From Anoplolepis gracilipes (lineage: Eukaryota; Arthropoda; Insecta; Hymenoptera; Formicidae): a DNA stretch of 64,000 nucleotides. A program made the translations under genes and the position numbers. Under the pieces are notes generated by a model. It was not told the origin of the DNA. It saw nothing but the letters and a program-made list of their open reading frames with translations, and searched no databases. Below, one piece after another: positions 32,604-44,215 of this stretch. The number at the start of each line of letters is the position of its first letter. Within the stretch, counting starts at the first letter, position 1. The stretch spans positions 1,803,001 through 1,867,000 of the forward strand of contig NC_132980.1 in assembly GCF_047496725.1 (NCBI RefSeq), given 5' to 3'.

Positions 32604-34018
32604 CTATTATAAGTGTTGCCGCCCGAAGACGGCGAGACATGCTACCTGGCCCTAGCGGGCATACGCAACAGTTGATCCACTGCCCAGCGAAGCTGCCCCG
32701 AGACGGGCGATGGAAAAATCTAGCAGCACTTGCGGGTTCGTCAGCGCAGGATGGACAGTTTAGCCACAACGAATAAGCCCACCTTCCTTCCTAAGGATGA
32801 CATAAACTCCGTCGGCTGGCAATCGCCACTATCCGACTCCTTCACCCCGCTATCTTATCTGTCGTGCCCACGGGGACCACGGGGAGACCTGTCCATTTGC
32901 ATCCCGTACCTGGATGAACGCTCTGACCCTGTCGGGTAGTTGTTGGGAAGGAAGTGTGATCTGGATATGATAGGGCATGTGAGGATTGGCTTCTTGTGAA
33001 GCCGGATATAGGTTTGGACTCTACCTAATGTGCTTCTAACTTATTCTAGACGACTCGCCCGGTCATGCAGTTATCCCGAGAAGATTACGGGGCTGCGCTC
33101 CCATGGCCGAAGACTACCTTCGTTTGAGCGATTTATGTTTCGAATTGTTTAATTCACAAAGCCTCCTGACTGAAACCTATAAGGATCTCATAGACCTCTG
33201 GATCTGACACGAGGAACTGTGTCACCTCCGGCCATCGCTACTCGCTCTGTGGAACTATGTCACGCAAACTACTCTCTGCGCGTCAAAGAGTGGGCAGTCC
33301 AACAAAAAGTGTTGTACCGTATCAACGCTACTCCTACAGATGCATGTTTCATTCTCTACCAGGCCAAGATTAGCCAAACGTGCTCGGAAATCTCCATGGC
33401 CCGTAATGACTTGGACCATCCAATGGTTGATTTCCATGGTTCTTTTGCTTACCCTATCCATAATACTTCTAAAGAAGACGAATGTGGTGCGACCCTTAAT
33501 CGAAGATATCCATTTAGTCTGCCACATATTTATCACCTCGATCCTAATTTTTTGAAGTGCATCTACTCCACATATTCCTGCGGGTATCTCTACTTCTCCT
33601 ATCTTGGCGTTTTTCCCTAATCTAAACTCGTACCGCGCTATGTGCTCCCGGAGCAACAGGTCAATTGGAACCGACCTTACAACGATGCAGAACGATTCCT
33701 ACAAGGTCGTGCGATATGCGCCAGTCATTGAGATGAGGACTTTGCGCTGCGCAACTTTGAGAGTCCTAATATCCTTCTCGGTACACAGGTCGGCCCAACC
33801 CGCAGCGGCACAGTCGCCACAGGTGCGAACACTCCCTGGTAAATCCTAAACATTGTCCTAAATCTTAGTCCTCATTGTGCCCTAGCTAATCTATCAAGTT
33901 TCTCGAATAGCAACGCGATTTTGCTACTTATGTTTTTACAGTGCGTCCTAACTCTCATATTCTTGTCGAAATGTACGATAATGCAAGATACCTAACTGTT
34001 TGTTTGAACTCTATTTTC
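32604..34018 (-). mobile_element. R1-like LINE fragment A, 5'-truncated
   Basis: The minus strand matches the 3' part of the element at 70-5076: the 3' region shared with about 4750-4960 (for example CGTGGTCCCCGTGGGCAC) and the ORF2 C-terminus. The 3' end reads TCGGGCGGCAACACTTATAA. The left flank is the 15-bp target repeat, and another copy of that repeat lies at the truncated right end. Confidence 0.82.
33255..33965 (-). pseudogene. R1-like ORF2 C-terminal part
   Basis: The minus strand reads LDRLARAQ, TGA (33872-33874), GLRFRTM, then toward LREHIARYEFRLGKNAKIG, NMWQTKWISSIKGRTTFVFF, TGHGDFRARLANLG and the zinc motif CICRSS...HFLLDC. It aligns with 3750-4400 of the first element at roughly 70 percent peptide identity by eye, so it is a different subfamily. 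The TGA occupies the same codon position as the TAG at 3801 in the first copy. The 5' part of ORF2 is absent, and a stop and frame change occur near 33655-33690. Confidence 0.8.
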
Positions 34019-34033
34019 AATTCTTTGTTACAA

Positions 34034-34987
34034 CTATTATAAGTGTTGCCGCCCGAAGACGGCGAACACATGCGACCTGACCCGTGCAGGCATACGCAAT
34101 AATTGCTCCACTGACCGGCATCCCTCTTCCGTGCAACTTCGTGAGGTTCGGAATCTAAAGCACCAGCCTCGATGATTGCCAGCCGACCACCGACCGCCGA
34201 CCAGGCCGACCGACAACCCGACCGCAGGAGCGAACTCCCCGGCCGCAACACCACTTCCCGAGGACTGCGAGCGAACTCACAGTGGGATTCTCGGGCCTGA
34301 GGACTACCAGACCTTAAGCGTGTATCACATTGTGAATTCGAACGGCGGGATCACCCAATTCGATGTTCGAAAGCACATGGACTCGAATGAGTCGTGTGTC
34401 CCTGTATCCAGGTGTCTAACTGATAGACATTAAGGGTGTCCGCCTGGCGGTCGTCGGTTTTGCACGCCCGGACACCGCTGGTGTAGTGTCTTCATAGAAG
34501 CAATTTGTTTGGCCAAGAATGATACCTGAATGGACCCATCATCAGGTGGCTTTCATCAAACCCTCAACACTCTATGGAAACTCCCACCTCAGCATGGCCA
34601 AGGTGGGTCTATAATGTACCAGAAAGATGGAATGGCCACCCACGAGATAAGGGGTTATCGTCCAGCATCTGACAAGTACTGGAGACTCCCCATATTCGAT
34701 CAGGAGACTTGCCCACAATTTTATCCCTATCACGTAAGAGCGTGATCTGAGTACCATACAAGGGCATGGCCTACCATGCGGGACGCATGCCAGCTGTAGT
34801 TCACTCATCGTCACTCTAGCCCCATTTAGTGTTATACACCTGAGAGATATGCTATGGAACAAGCATACCTCAAAAGGGTGTGAGAGACTACCTATTGACA
34901 CCCATTAACCATTGTCGAGAGAGCCACATGCTCGATCTCGGCTTTTGGAGTATCAGTATCTCCAATTCTCCACCCCATAGGACAGAG
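34034..34987 (-). mobile_element. R1-like LINE fragment B, 3' region only
   Basis: The left end carries the same 3' terminus as fragment A (TCGGGCGGCAACACTTATAA on the minus strand) and a similar GCGTATGCC block. No reverse transcriptase peptide was recognised in 34440-34987, so that part may be a long 3' UTR or foreign sequence. It is bounded by the 15-bp target repeat on both sides. Confidence 0.6.
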
Positions 34988-35240
34988 AATTCTTTGTTAC
35001 AATAGCTTGTTATTTGTTGTTGTTTGTCACCCCTCGGACGACCGTTTTTCGAAAAGACGGTTTGATTTTCGAGCGTTTTCATGCGCGCCATGCGGCATGA
35101 TCAATACGGCATTATCAAAATAGTAAGAGATCATTGCGTTATATATTCGTTAGATGCGCTGGCTCGATACATTTTGTGTTCGGATAATCGATACATTTAT
35201 ATATATAAGGTAAAATGTTATCGTACGATATAGATAATTA

Positions 35241-35429
35241 TAATATATTAGATTGCGCAACGCTATATATATTTCTCTCTTTTTTTTCGATCTATATATA
35301 TTTCTTATTTTTATGTATATAATTCTAGAAACATTAATATATTAGATTGCGCAATGCTATATATATTTCTCTCTTTTTTTTCGATCTATATATATTTCTT
35401 ATTTTTATGTATATAATTCTAGAAACATT
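35241..35429. repeat. Two tandem copies of a 94-bp unit
   Basis: TAATATATTAGATTGCGCAA begins at 35241 and again at 35335. The two units differ by one or two bases (CAACGC against CAATGC), so the duplication is recent. Confidence 0.95.
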
Positions 35430-35704
35430 AACATTATTTATTATATATTTATATATATATATATTTTAGTTGTTTCCACATGGATATTCTTTATTCTTTC
35501 AAGTCATCAATTTGAAATATACATTTTTCTATGTGTGTAGTATAAAAATTTTTAATAAATATACATCTTAAAATCATAAAAAATAAATTAATGTATATGA
35601 TATATATACATATAATATATATAATAATATATAATAATAAATATAATAATAAACATATAATTCATAATATATTTAATACAAAAAGTAAAAAAAAACATTT
35701 AATG

Positions 35705-35950
35705 TTTTCACGCGTATCAAGAATCGAGAAGCGAGAAGCATCGCTCATTGCCAGCTTGGTGAGAAGGAGACAGAAAATAATCTATCCATCCTTTTCTATT
35801 AGCCAGCCGAAGCTAGCCAAGCACCAAGCTCACACGTACGCGGTACGGCGCTTGTATGTGTTTCCCTGTCTTACGGTCGCACGCGCATGCGCACGCAGCA
35901 GATACGGTTGCTGGCGTGGGCATTCTGGCATCACTGCTCCCTAGTACTCG
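35705..35950 (+). repeat. Dispersed ~180-bp repeat, copy 2
   Basis: It holds CAAGAATCGAGAAGCGAGAA, GGAGACAGAAAATAATC, GCCGAAGCTAGCCAAGCACC and GGCGCTTGTATGTGT. The first two blocks match 62200-62310 closely. The end also contains TTCTGGCATCACTGCTCC, found at 54899 as well. Confidence 0.55.
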
Positions 35951-36389
35951 CCATGAAACTCGGAGTTGACAGTGACGACATAAGAATAAAAGCACTGCGG
36001 TAGGAATAAGAACTATATGTAACGACTTACCGTTGATCATATGGTAAGTCGTTGCATACAGATTTTTTATAATGATGATAATATACATATATAGTTATTA
36101 AATAAATTAACATTAAAAATTTTAAACTAAAAAAACTTTTTTATATTTATTTTCCCTATAAATCTTCATTAGCGGTCATATCAGCCAGTGATGTCTAAAT
36201 AACGACGCAGCCCAAAAATCGAATCGTAAAGCACGAAGAGAAAAAATATATATACGCGAGCATCGAAGGTTATTGTTAGGCCAGCTTCAAGAGTAGACGA
36301 GAATAATCATATATACATGTTTAGTTCTTTTTCTTTTATATTGTATTTTTACAATTTAGTAATTTATTAGCACAGTACCCAGACAACAT

Positions 36390-36610
36390 TATGTCGTCTT
36401 AAAGACGTCTAAAGAACATCCTAAAATTAGTGAGACGTCTTAAAGGACTATCAAGAAGACGTATTTATAACGTCTTTAAGATGTCTTATGTCCCGTTTTA
36501 ATACGTCTTTAAGATATTGTTCTAAGATGTCTTTAAGACGTCTTATGTTTCGGATTTAAAGGCATCTTGAAGACATTTTATTTTGTATTTTAGAATGTCT
36601 TTAAGACGTT
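36390..36610. repeat. Subterminal GTCTTTAAGACGTC repeats, left
   Basis: At least eight imperfect copies of the near-palindrome GTCTTWAAGAC in both orientations. Confidence 0.85.
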
Positions 36611-36656
36611 TATTTAAAATTTTTGTCGATAATACAGTTTATATATAATATATATA

Positions 36657-37340
36657 CAGGGTGTCCCAGAACAACCTTCCGTCCGTAAAGTGACGTATTC
36701 CTGACACAATTTTAAGACAATTTTTCCTTTACTAAAATTTGATTTGAAGCGTAGTTTTTGAAATAGCAAAAATAGTTAGCATATCATACGTCGAGCACAG
36801 AAGGCAGGCAGGAGCGGCGCGGCGCACCGCGAGCACGGGCGCAGCTGACCGTCCGACGAGTGATTACCGCCGCATGAATCGCTAACTATTTTATCTTATA
36901 ACATAAAATTATGCTTTAAATAAAATTTTAGTAAAGAAGAAAATGTCTTATAATTACGTCAGGAATAAATGTTCCTTAAAATAACGTCAGACGCTGCGAT
37001 CAGCTAATTGCTACACGCAATGTGTCTTTCAGCTGAGCCGGAAAATCAATATATCGATTGGTCTGAAGTCGTCGACGACAATGTTGATGACAATCGAAGG
37101 AGCGTCGCCGTCGCGGTGACGGTTATTTCTCTCTCTCTTTCTCTCACTCACTCTGTCCCTTTCTTTTACGCACACACTCAGGCATACACACATCGCGTGT
37201 AGCAATCAGCTGATCGCAGCGTCCGACGGCCGGCGATCCGGAACAACTTTTGGCCATTAAAGTAACGTTATTTTAAGGAACACTTATTCCTGATGTAATT
37301 ATAAGACATTTTCTTCTTTACCAAACTTTTATTTAAAGCA
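36657..37340. mobile_element. MITE-like palindrome starting CAGGGTGTCCC
   Basis: It starts CAGGGTGTCCCAGAACAACC after TA. An inner inverted repeat pairs about 36910-37010 with 37195-37340 (AGACGCTGCGATCAGCT against GATCGCAGCGTC), around a centre near 37110 with an ACACA/CTCTCT stretch. A truncated relative is at 55321-55723. The right end lacks a matching CACCCTG terminus. Confidence 0.65.
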
Positions 37341-37533
37341 TATACTAGATATAAAAAACAATTTTTATTTATAGTTTATTTAATTTTTATTATTATTTTC
37401 TTAAAAATACATATATTTTAATATTACAAATTATTATTGCACACACATTACACAAATTATACAACGAAATATAAAAGCAGACTAAACTAAAAAAAATAAA
37501 AAAGTAAATTATATAATTAAACTATAGTATATA

Positions 37534-38411
37534 CAGGGTGGACCATTTTAATCCATTCAGTCAAATATTTCGAAAACCAAGCCCGGGAGAGAAAAATGTT
37601 TCAGAAAAAAGTTGTATGGTTTCGAGGGGGCCATAAGATGGTACCATTGGTTTGACCTTGAAAAGTCATTTGAAGGTCACGTGAAGGTCACTTCAAGTTT
37701 TTTTAATGGAACACCCTATATATTTTTACATATTCTTGTAGCTTATCTCGAGAGCTTTCCAAAACACTTATGACAAAGTATTTTTCATTAAATATTTTTT
37801 GAGTTATAAGACTTCAAAGTTGCAGTATTTTGACATAAAATACAAGATATCTCATAAAATATTCATTTTTTTATTATCTTACTCTAATACTTTTATGCAC
37901 AGAATAATGAGACGAATCAATTGGTGTAAAGAAAACACATAATTATGTTAAAGTAAAAATGTGTAACTGTTAGTTGCAAATTCAGATTTCTACTTTAACA
38001 TAATTATGTGTTTTAATTATGCCAATTGATTCGTCTCGTTAATCTGTGCATAAAAGTATTAGAGTAAGATAATCAAAAAATGAATATTTTATGAGATATC
38101 TTGTATTTTATGTCAAAATACTGCAACTTTGAAGTCTTATAACTCAAAAAATATTTAATGAAAAATATTTTGTCAAAGTGTTTTGGAAAGCTCTCGAGAT
38201 AAGCTACAAGAATATGTAAAAATATATAGGGTGTCCCATTTAAAAAACTTGAAGTGACCTTTACGTGACCTTCAAATGATTTTTCAAGGTCAAACCAATG
38301 GTACCATCTTATGGCCTCCTCGAAACCATACAACTTTTGTCTGAAACATTTTTCTCTCCCGGGCTTGGTTTTCGAGATATTCGACTGGATGGATTAAAAT
38401 GGTCCACCCTG
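37534..38411. mobile_element. Foldback MITE with ~430-bp arms, CAGGGTGGACC ends
   Basis: The ends are CAGGGTGGACCATTTTAATC and its inverse, flanked by TA (37532-37533 and 38412-38413). The arms are nearly identical along their whole length and meet near 37970. The pairing resumes outside the TA (37466-37531 with ~38500-38556, GCAGACTAAACTAAAAAAAA), so it sits at the centre of an older palindrome. No coding capacity. Confidence 0.85.
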
Positions 38412-38539
38412 TATATATTTAATTTACTTTTTTATTTTTATACCCTATATATATATATAATATGTAAATATAGGATATAAAAATAAAGTAAATTATATAT
38501 ATCTATACTATAGTTTAATTATATTTACTTCTTTATTTT

Positions 38540-40196
38540 TTTTAGTTTAGTCTGCAGCAAAAAAGGAAGTAAAAGAGGCGGTAAAAATAAATATCTCAGC
38601 CGAAATGTGGACAACACACTTCCGGAATCTCTACGCAAACAACAATAATAACAACAACAGATCACTGGAATACAATCAGGAAGAACACGGAACAACTGAA
38701 CAAGTAGCACCAGACATCAGTGAAATAGGATCCATAACCACAGCCAGAATATGAAATGTCGGAAATGAAAAAACTAAAAAATGGCAAAGCTCCAGGCCCG
38801 GATAATATCCCCAACGAACTATTAAAATAGGGGAGAGAATTCCTCGCGGCACAACTTAGCCTGCTCTTCAACAAAATCGTACAGGACACAGCAACACCGG
38901 AAGAGTAGAGAAATAGCATTACCATCCCACTTTTCAAGAAAGGAAGTACATCTAATCCAAAAAATTATAGGGAAAATACTCTATTAAACAGTGCGATGAA
39001 ACTATTCACCTGCATACTGGGATAAGACTTTATAAGTAAGATCGAAATAAGCGAAGAACAACAGGGATTCCATAGAAACCGCTCTATCATTGATGCGATC
39101 TTTATCATCAGGCAAATTGCAGAAAAAGCACTTGAATTCAACAAACCGACTTACCTATACTTCGTTGACTTAACGAAAGCATTCGATAGAGTTCGCTTGC
39201 AAGATGTAAAAGAACTGCAAATCAGGAACGTATACCCAAACATCATAAGAACAATTATATAGCTCAATACGAACAACACGTCGATGGTCAGGACTAAAAA
39301 TCTAGAAACGCAGCGGATAGAACAAAATGTGGGTATACAACAAGGGGATATCCTAAGCCCACAGCTTTTTAACCTCATAATGGATAGTATAATTGGGAAA
39401 GTACGCGAGACGAACTACGGCTACAACACAGAAAACAAATGGCTCAACACTAATGTTACGCGGATGATGCAGTTTTGATCACGGATAACGAAGACGATCT
39501 ACAGCGATTGACACAAACTTTCAGCAAGGAAGCAGAAAATGATGGCATGGAAATCTCGACAGCCAAAACTAAAACATTGGTAATAGCAAAAGAGCTAAGA
39601 AAATGCAAAATTGTAATAAATGGAAAGATAATCGAACAAGTAACAGAGTTCAATTACCTGGGGTCAATCATTTCGGCCTACGGAGATCTGAAGAACGTCA
39701 TGAAGGACCACGTCAACAAATCAGCTAGAATAGCAGGGGGCGTTAAGAACTATCATATAGAAAAACAGCTGCATATCCAAAAAGAACAAAGTCAGGATAT
39801 ATAAGACATGCGTGAGACCAGTATTGACTTATGCTGCAGAAACAAGAGCGGATACCACCCTGACAAAAAGATTTTGCCGTACATGCGAGATGAAAGTGCT
39901 CAGAACCATCACAGGAAACACACTGATGGACCACAGGAGAAGCAATGACATCCGCGAGGAGTGCAATACGCAGGACGTGGTCAGGTGGGTCAGAGCACGA
40001 AGGAGAGAATGGAACAAACACGTGTCCAGAATGGAGGACGAGAGATTAGCTAAAGCTGTGAGAAACGGGAAGCCGAACTCCAATCGATCACCAGGGGCGC
40101 CCGCACAAGCGATGAATAGCCGGATATCTATATCCCAGGAAGAGAACCGAAATGGGTAAAACAAGCCTTTAGGTTTTCGTAAAGAAGAAGAAGAAG
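38540..40196 (+). pseudogene. RTE-like LINE reverse transcriptase remnant
   Basis: A 5'-truncated LINE ending in a (GAA)n tail at 40181-40196. Peptides in order: KKLKNGKAPGPDNIPNELLK, IPLFKKGSTSNPKNYR, GFHRNRSIIDAIFIIRQIAE, TYLYFVDLTKAFDRV (motif A), GIQQGDILSPQLFNLIMDSI (motif B), then YADDAVLITDNEDDLQRL in another frame (catalytic YADD at about 39456). The C-terminal part includes VTEFNYLGSIIS, TYAAETRADTTLTKR and ETNTLMDHRR-like sequence. Several stops and frame changes. This type is often labelled endonuclease-reverse transcriptase in insect genomes; the clade is my inference from the tail and motifs. Confidence 0.82.
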
Positions 40197-40204
40197 ATAA
40201 TATG

Positions 40205-41658
40205 TGTTATGTCCAGGTCCGTAGAAAGGATGGGTCAGAGGAAGGGTGTAACAGGAACTGTTCCGAAATCTTATCGACGAGTGACTCGGTTGAGCGAGCT
40301 GCAGGTTAGCAAACAGGTAAACGACGGGTGTCGTTATTACTCTGTTATGCGAACGCTCTCTCGGTGGTCCCTTTTTGGTAAGAGAATCGAATCTCTTTTA
40401 CGCGGGACGGGACCAAGTGTGATCTTTCGCGTGGAGAGAGTGAGGGAGTTAAATAAGTTTACCGATCATTTAATTTTTAGATTAACATTTATTCTATTAA
40501 TTCCTAACGTTATACATATGGTTTTATTAATATCGGCCTTAAAATTATTTGTATGAGTGTGTGTGTTTGTGTGTGTGGATCGCGGGTATTACATAAGTAT
40601 AGAGGTCATCAACCAGAAAAGAGGGGGAACGAGTGCGATTCTAAAGATTTTATCCTGGTTGGTATTTGTTACAATAGTTTATAATAAGAAAAAAAAGGTA
40701 TAATAATAAAGATTTGCGAAAAAGTGTTATGTATGTTACGGCGCGATTTCGCACACGGTCGTGTCGTCCGATCTATGGTCTCGATTAGCTCGCTAGAATC
40801 GGCGGGTTGGCGCGATTTTAGGCATACTTAGGCAGATTGGTTGCGTTTTAGCTGCTGGTGTAGTTGTGGCTCTTGCTCGGCGGGTGGTCGTTGTTGAGCA
40901 TTGACTTTAATAGGTTTTAAGACTTAATCGGAACTCCCGCTGTGTAAAACGAATTGCTTGGGTCAGCGAACGACCGAAAAATCTGTGCCGAATGAATCTA
41001 ACGTACTATCGACTGATTTGAATTTTTGTGTGTTCGTAATGCGCGAGTCTTCTCTTTTTATATTAAATCTTGAGGGCGTGTTAACAATTTGGGCGGGAGT
41101 ATTTTTGAGATCTTGACGTGTAAAAAACTGTCGTTCGGTGAGATCTTTCTCCTCCTTATTTTTGATTGTTGCTGATTAGTGGGCTCTGTACGGCCTCTTA
41201 GGAAATTTGGAGATTCTTCATTTGGTTATCTCTTGGGATTATGCAGCTGTTTTTATCCATTTATTTATTTAGGGAATCTCGCTATCGATCTTTTTCGGTC
41301 ATTTCTTTGAATATCGATTTCAATGTTTAAAACATTTTTTCGTTCCGCGGCCCTCTTATAACTGGTCGGGCAATTATTGCTTTATCTTTATAGGAGGTAA
41401 AGACGTGGAGCCGACAGTGCGTAGCGGCATTATTTGTTTCTTTCTTAAGATTATGTAGCTGTGTTTGTCTGTTTCGTTGTTTAGAGTATTTCATTATTGA
41501 TCCTTTCCGGTATTTGTTTAGATATCATTTTTAGTAGGTCTAAACATTATTTGATAATAACGGTTTTTTTCTATTGCGTGACCCGTTTTTTTGTGACCGA
41601 TCGGACGATTATTGTTCATTTCGTGGGAGGAAAAACGTGAAGCCAACAGGACGTAACA
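40205..41658 (-). mobile_element. Solo LTR, TGTTACGTCC family, second copy
   Basis: It starts TGTTATGTCC, ends GGACGTAACA, with the 4-bp duplication TATG at 40201-40204 and 41659-41662. It is an inverted copy of 15406-16930 over its full length. The direction is assigned from the possible TATA box and AATAAA in that copy. It inserted a few bases beyond the LINE tail. A plus-strand frame 40209-40556 matches the antisense frame of the other copy. No pol or gag. Confidence 0.75.
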
Positions 41659-41706
41659 TATGTAAATATTATAATTTTATTTTTTTTTAATATAATTTAT
41701 TCTATC

Positions 41707-41795
41707 ACTCGCATGCCGCACCCATTCTTGAATAGTTTTTTGTATCTCGTACAAGCTGCATTTTTCACTGTCAGAGATGTATCCTGAAATTTAAT
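41707..41795 (-). other. Exon-like fragment, uncertain
   Basis: On the minus strand, TTTTATTAAATTTCAG is followed by an open stretch reading GYISDSEKCSLYEIQKTIQE and WVRHASDRIN. It looks like the start of an exon after a splice acceptor. It may be part of the transposase of the surrounding DNA element. The family was not recognised. Confidence 0.25.
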
Positions 41796-41799
41796 AAAA

Positions 41800-42458
41800 A
41801 TAATTATAAATACGAATATATCAAGAACTATCACAAATTGCATAAGTTATATATGCAAAGCATATGATATCATATGACCCAATAATCATTGAGCATGTGA
41901 CACAATGCTCGATACTCGATTGGTTTATACAATCTTAACCTATGTATATGAAACTTAGCCTGTATATTTACACTACAACTTTTTGTATATATATTGACAT
42001 ATTTTGATACGTATACTAACAATAGTACTACTGGTTAATCACAGCAATTCTATTCTGTTATGTAAACGAAGTCAGTAATAAGTAGTAAAGCCGTGAAGCC
42101 ATGTTTATGCAGGCTTTTAAACTTTTAAACTTTTACCGCAAAGAGATGTGTACCAAAAAGTAACTTGCCGCCTTGTATAACTGCGGTGAGATATACCTAA
42201 AGTATGCAAATATTAAATAGTTAAAATTTAAATTTATAAGTGTATTGTTATGAAAAAAGACTTTATCTATTGCTGCCTTATCTGCTGTTTCATACATATA
42301 TATAAAATTGTTTTAATATATAATATAAAAATGTTAAATATCTAATAAGTTTAAAATAATTAATATATAAAATTAATAATATATATAAAAGTACAATATA
42401 TGTGTACATATATGCATGTTTTAATAAATTTTAAATTAAAATATATACATAATATATA
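41800..42458. other. No gene seen
   Basis: AT-rich sequence between the exon-like fragment and the mariner element. Confidence 0.5.
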
Positions 42459-43733
42459 TTAGGTTAATCGAAAAGTTCCATCCGTTTTTTTGCAAAATGT
42501 AAAGCTTTATTTAAGAAACAAAATGAAAAAATACATTAATCAAAATATTGTCCATCGTTAGCGATGACTTTTTCCCATCTTTCGGGCAGCAAGCGAATTC
42601 CGCGGCGAAAGAATGATTCATCTTTGGAGACTATCCAGTCAGAGATCCATTTTTTGACATCTTCATATGAATTGAAGCGTTCCTCAGTAAGTGCGTGTGC
42701 CATCGACCGAAACAAGTGGTAGTCGGAAGGGGCACAGTCTGGTGAATAAGCCGCATGGGGTAGCACTTCCCAGCGAAGTGCTTCTAACGTTTCTTTGACA
42801 AGTTTTGTGAGGCCGAGCGTTGTCATGAAGCAAAATCACTTTATGTTGTCTTGTTACATATTCTGGTCGTTTTTCGTGCAATGCTTGGCTCAAACGGATA
42901 ATTTGTTCTTGGTAGAGATCCCCTGTGACTGTTTGACCAGATTTTAACAGCTCATGGTACATCTTTCTAATCCCACCAAATACACAGCAAAGCCTTCTTT
43001 CCATGGATATTCCGCTTTGGCGTCGATCTTGAGGGTTGGCCGGGGTCACAAATGGTTTTCCGACGTTTGGGGTTGTCAAAATAAATCCATTTTTCATCCC
43101 CAGATGATACGATGCAAAAACCCCTTTCTTTGTTGCCTAACAAGCAGAATTTCGCAGATGGTTTTTCGCCTTTCAATGTCTCTTGGCTTCATTCATATGG
43201 GACCCACTTTTCTTCTTTGTAGACCTTCCCCAAGGCTTTTAAACGATCGGAAATGACAGATTGAGCACAATTTAATGCTTTTGCAAGTTGTTTTTGCATT
43301 TGACATGGATCTTCATCCACCAATGCCTGCAATTCTTCGTCTTCGAATACTCTTGGTCGTCCAAAACGCTCTTTGTCCTCCACACTAAAATTACCATTTT
43401 TAAAGCGTCGAAACCATTCTCTACATGTTTTATCGGAAAGAGCACTATCACCATAAACTTCTACAAGCATTCGATGAGCTTCAGCTGCAGTTTTCTTCCA
43501 ATTGAAGCAAAAGATTAACACTTCGCACAAATGATGCTTATTTGGCTCAAATTTCGACATTTTCGATGCAACAAAAAACAATGTTATTGATGCAAATATA
43601 TATTTTTATGTACTGAATTTTATTGACAGATGTCAAAACTAAAAAATAAATCTTAGTTTAGACATTAGAGTTAACGACAGTTCTAACTACAGCTACTCGC
43701 TACTAGATGGACGGAACTTTCCGATTAACCTAA
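42459..43733 (-). mobile_element. mariner transposon
   Basis: The ends are TTAGGTTAATCGAAAAGTTC and (reverse complement of the right end) TTAGGTTAATCGGAAAGTTC, 19 of 20 matching. TA flanks lie at 42457-42458 and 43734-43735. The length of 1,275 bp and the D,D34D-type transposase are standard for mariner. It inserted inside the CCCAGA-ended element. Confidence 0.95.
42536..43560 (-). pseudogene. mariner transposase, frameshifted
   Basis: ATG at 43560 (MSKFEPNKHHL). The helix-turn-helix region has HRMLVEVYGDSALSDKTCRE and WFRRFKNGNFSVEDKERFGR. The catalytic parts are GDEKWIYFDNPKRRK (first Asp, about 43090), LLHDNARPH (second Asp, about 42830) and APSDYHLFRSMAHALTEERF (third Asp, about 42730). 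The C-terminus is SKDESFFRRGIRLLPERWEK to the stop at 42536. The total is ~341 codons, normal. Frame changes near 43195, 43105, 42970 and 42800 and a stop at 43189 make it inactive, but the conserved reading in each segment suggests recent decay. Confidence 0.92.
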
Positions 43734-43755
43734 TATATGTGCTATGTTAATTATA

Positions 43756-43813
<58 letters not shown>
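43756..43813. repeat. TA microsatellite
   Basis: Near-perfect (AT)n next to the mariner right end. Confidence 0.95.
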
Positions 43814-43817
<4 letters not shown>

Positions 43818-43997
43818 CCTTTTTTTCATTTTCTTTTATTATATTTAATTGTCGTATATATTTGGCTATGAGCGTTAAAAATATGGAGCACACTCGAGAA
43901 TTGCGCAAAGAATAAAGAAGCCTTAGAATTTGTTTATTTACTATAGTGATGTTATTTATCATTTATTTATACATGCATCTGTCTTCAAGATTACTAG

Positions 43998-44200
43998 TAA
44001 TCTTAAATAGAATGTCTTAAAGACGTCGGAAAAACGTCTTTTGATGAAGTCTTAAAGACGTCAAAAAAAGACATGTTTAAGACGTTTCAAAAAATACGTC
44101 TTAAATAGAATGTCTTAAAGACATCATAAAGACGTCTTTTGGTCAAGTCTTAAAGGCGTCATAAGAAAGACGTCTTTAGAACGTCTTTAAGACATGCATG
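43998..44200. repeat. Subterminal GTCTTAAAGACGTC repeats, right
   Basis: About ten imperfect units, many with AATGTCTTAAAGACGTC, mirroring those at 36390-36610. Confidence 0.85.
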
Positions 44201-44215
44201 TTTTCTGGGTATATA

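Larger units (their letters stand above)
36378..44209. mobile_element. DNA element with CCCAGAMAAC ends, heavily invaded
   Basis: The left end is CCCAGACAACATTATGTCG and the right end (reverse complement) CCCAGAAAACATGCATGTC, each directly flanked by TA (36376-36377 and 44210-44211). Both ends are followed inward by many GTCTTAAAGACGTC-type subterminal repeats (36390-36610 and 43998-44200). Neither end has a second terminus nearby, so they are read as the two halves of one element. The 7.4 kb between holds MITEs, an RTE-like LINE, a solo LTR and a mariner. No transposase for the host element was identified; an exon-like fragment at 41707-41795 could belong to it. Confidence 0.55.

Noticed and set aside
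33219..33620. 133-codon plus-strand frame
   Set aside because: Antisense to the R1-like ORF2 C-terminus, which has the recognisable zinc motif.
32604..34987. 28S rDNA target of R1
   Set aside because: Flanks are AATTCTTTGTTACAA and AT-rich DNA. No rRNA sequence was recognised on either side.
42954..43518. Plus-strand frames in the mariner
   Set aside because: Antisense shadows of the transposase, which is read on the minus strand with clear motifs.
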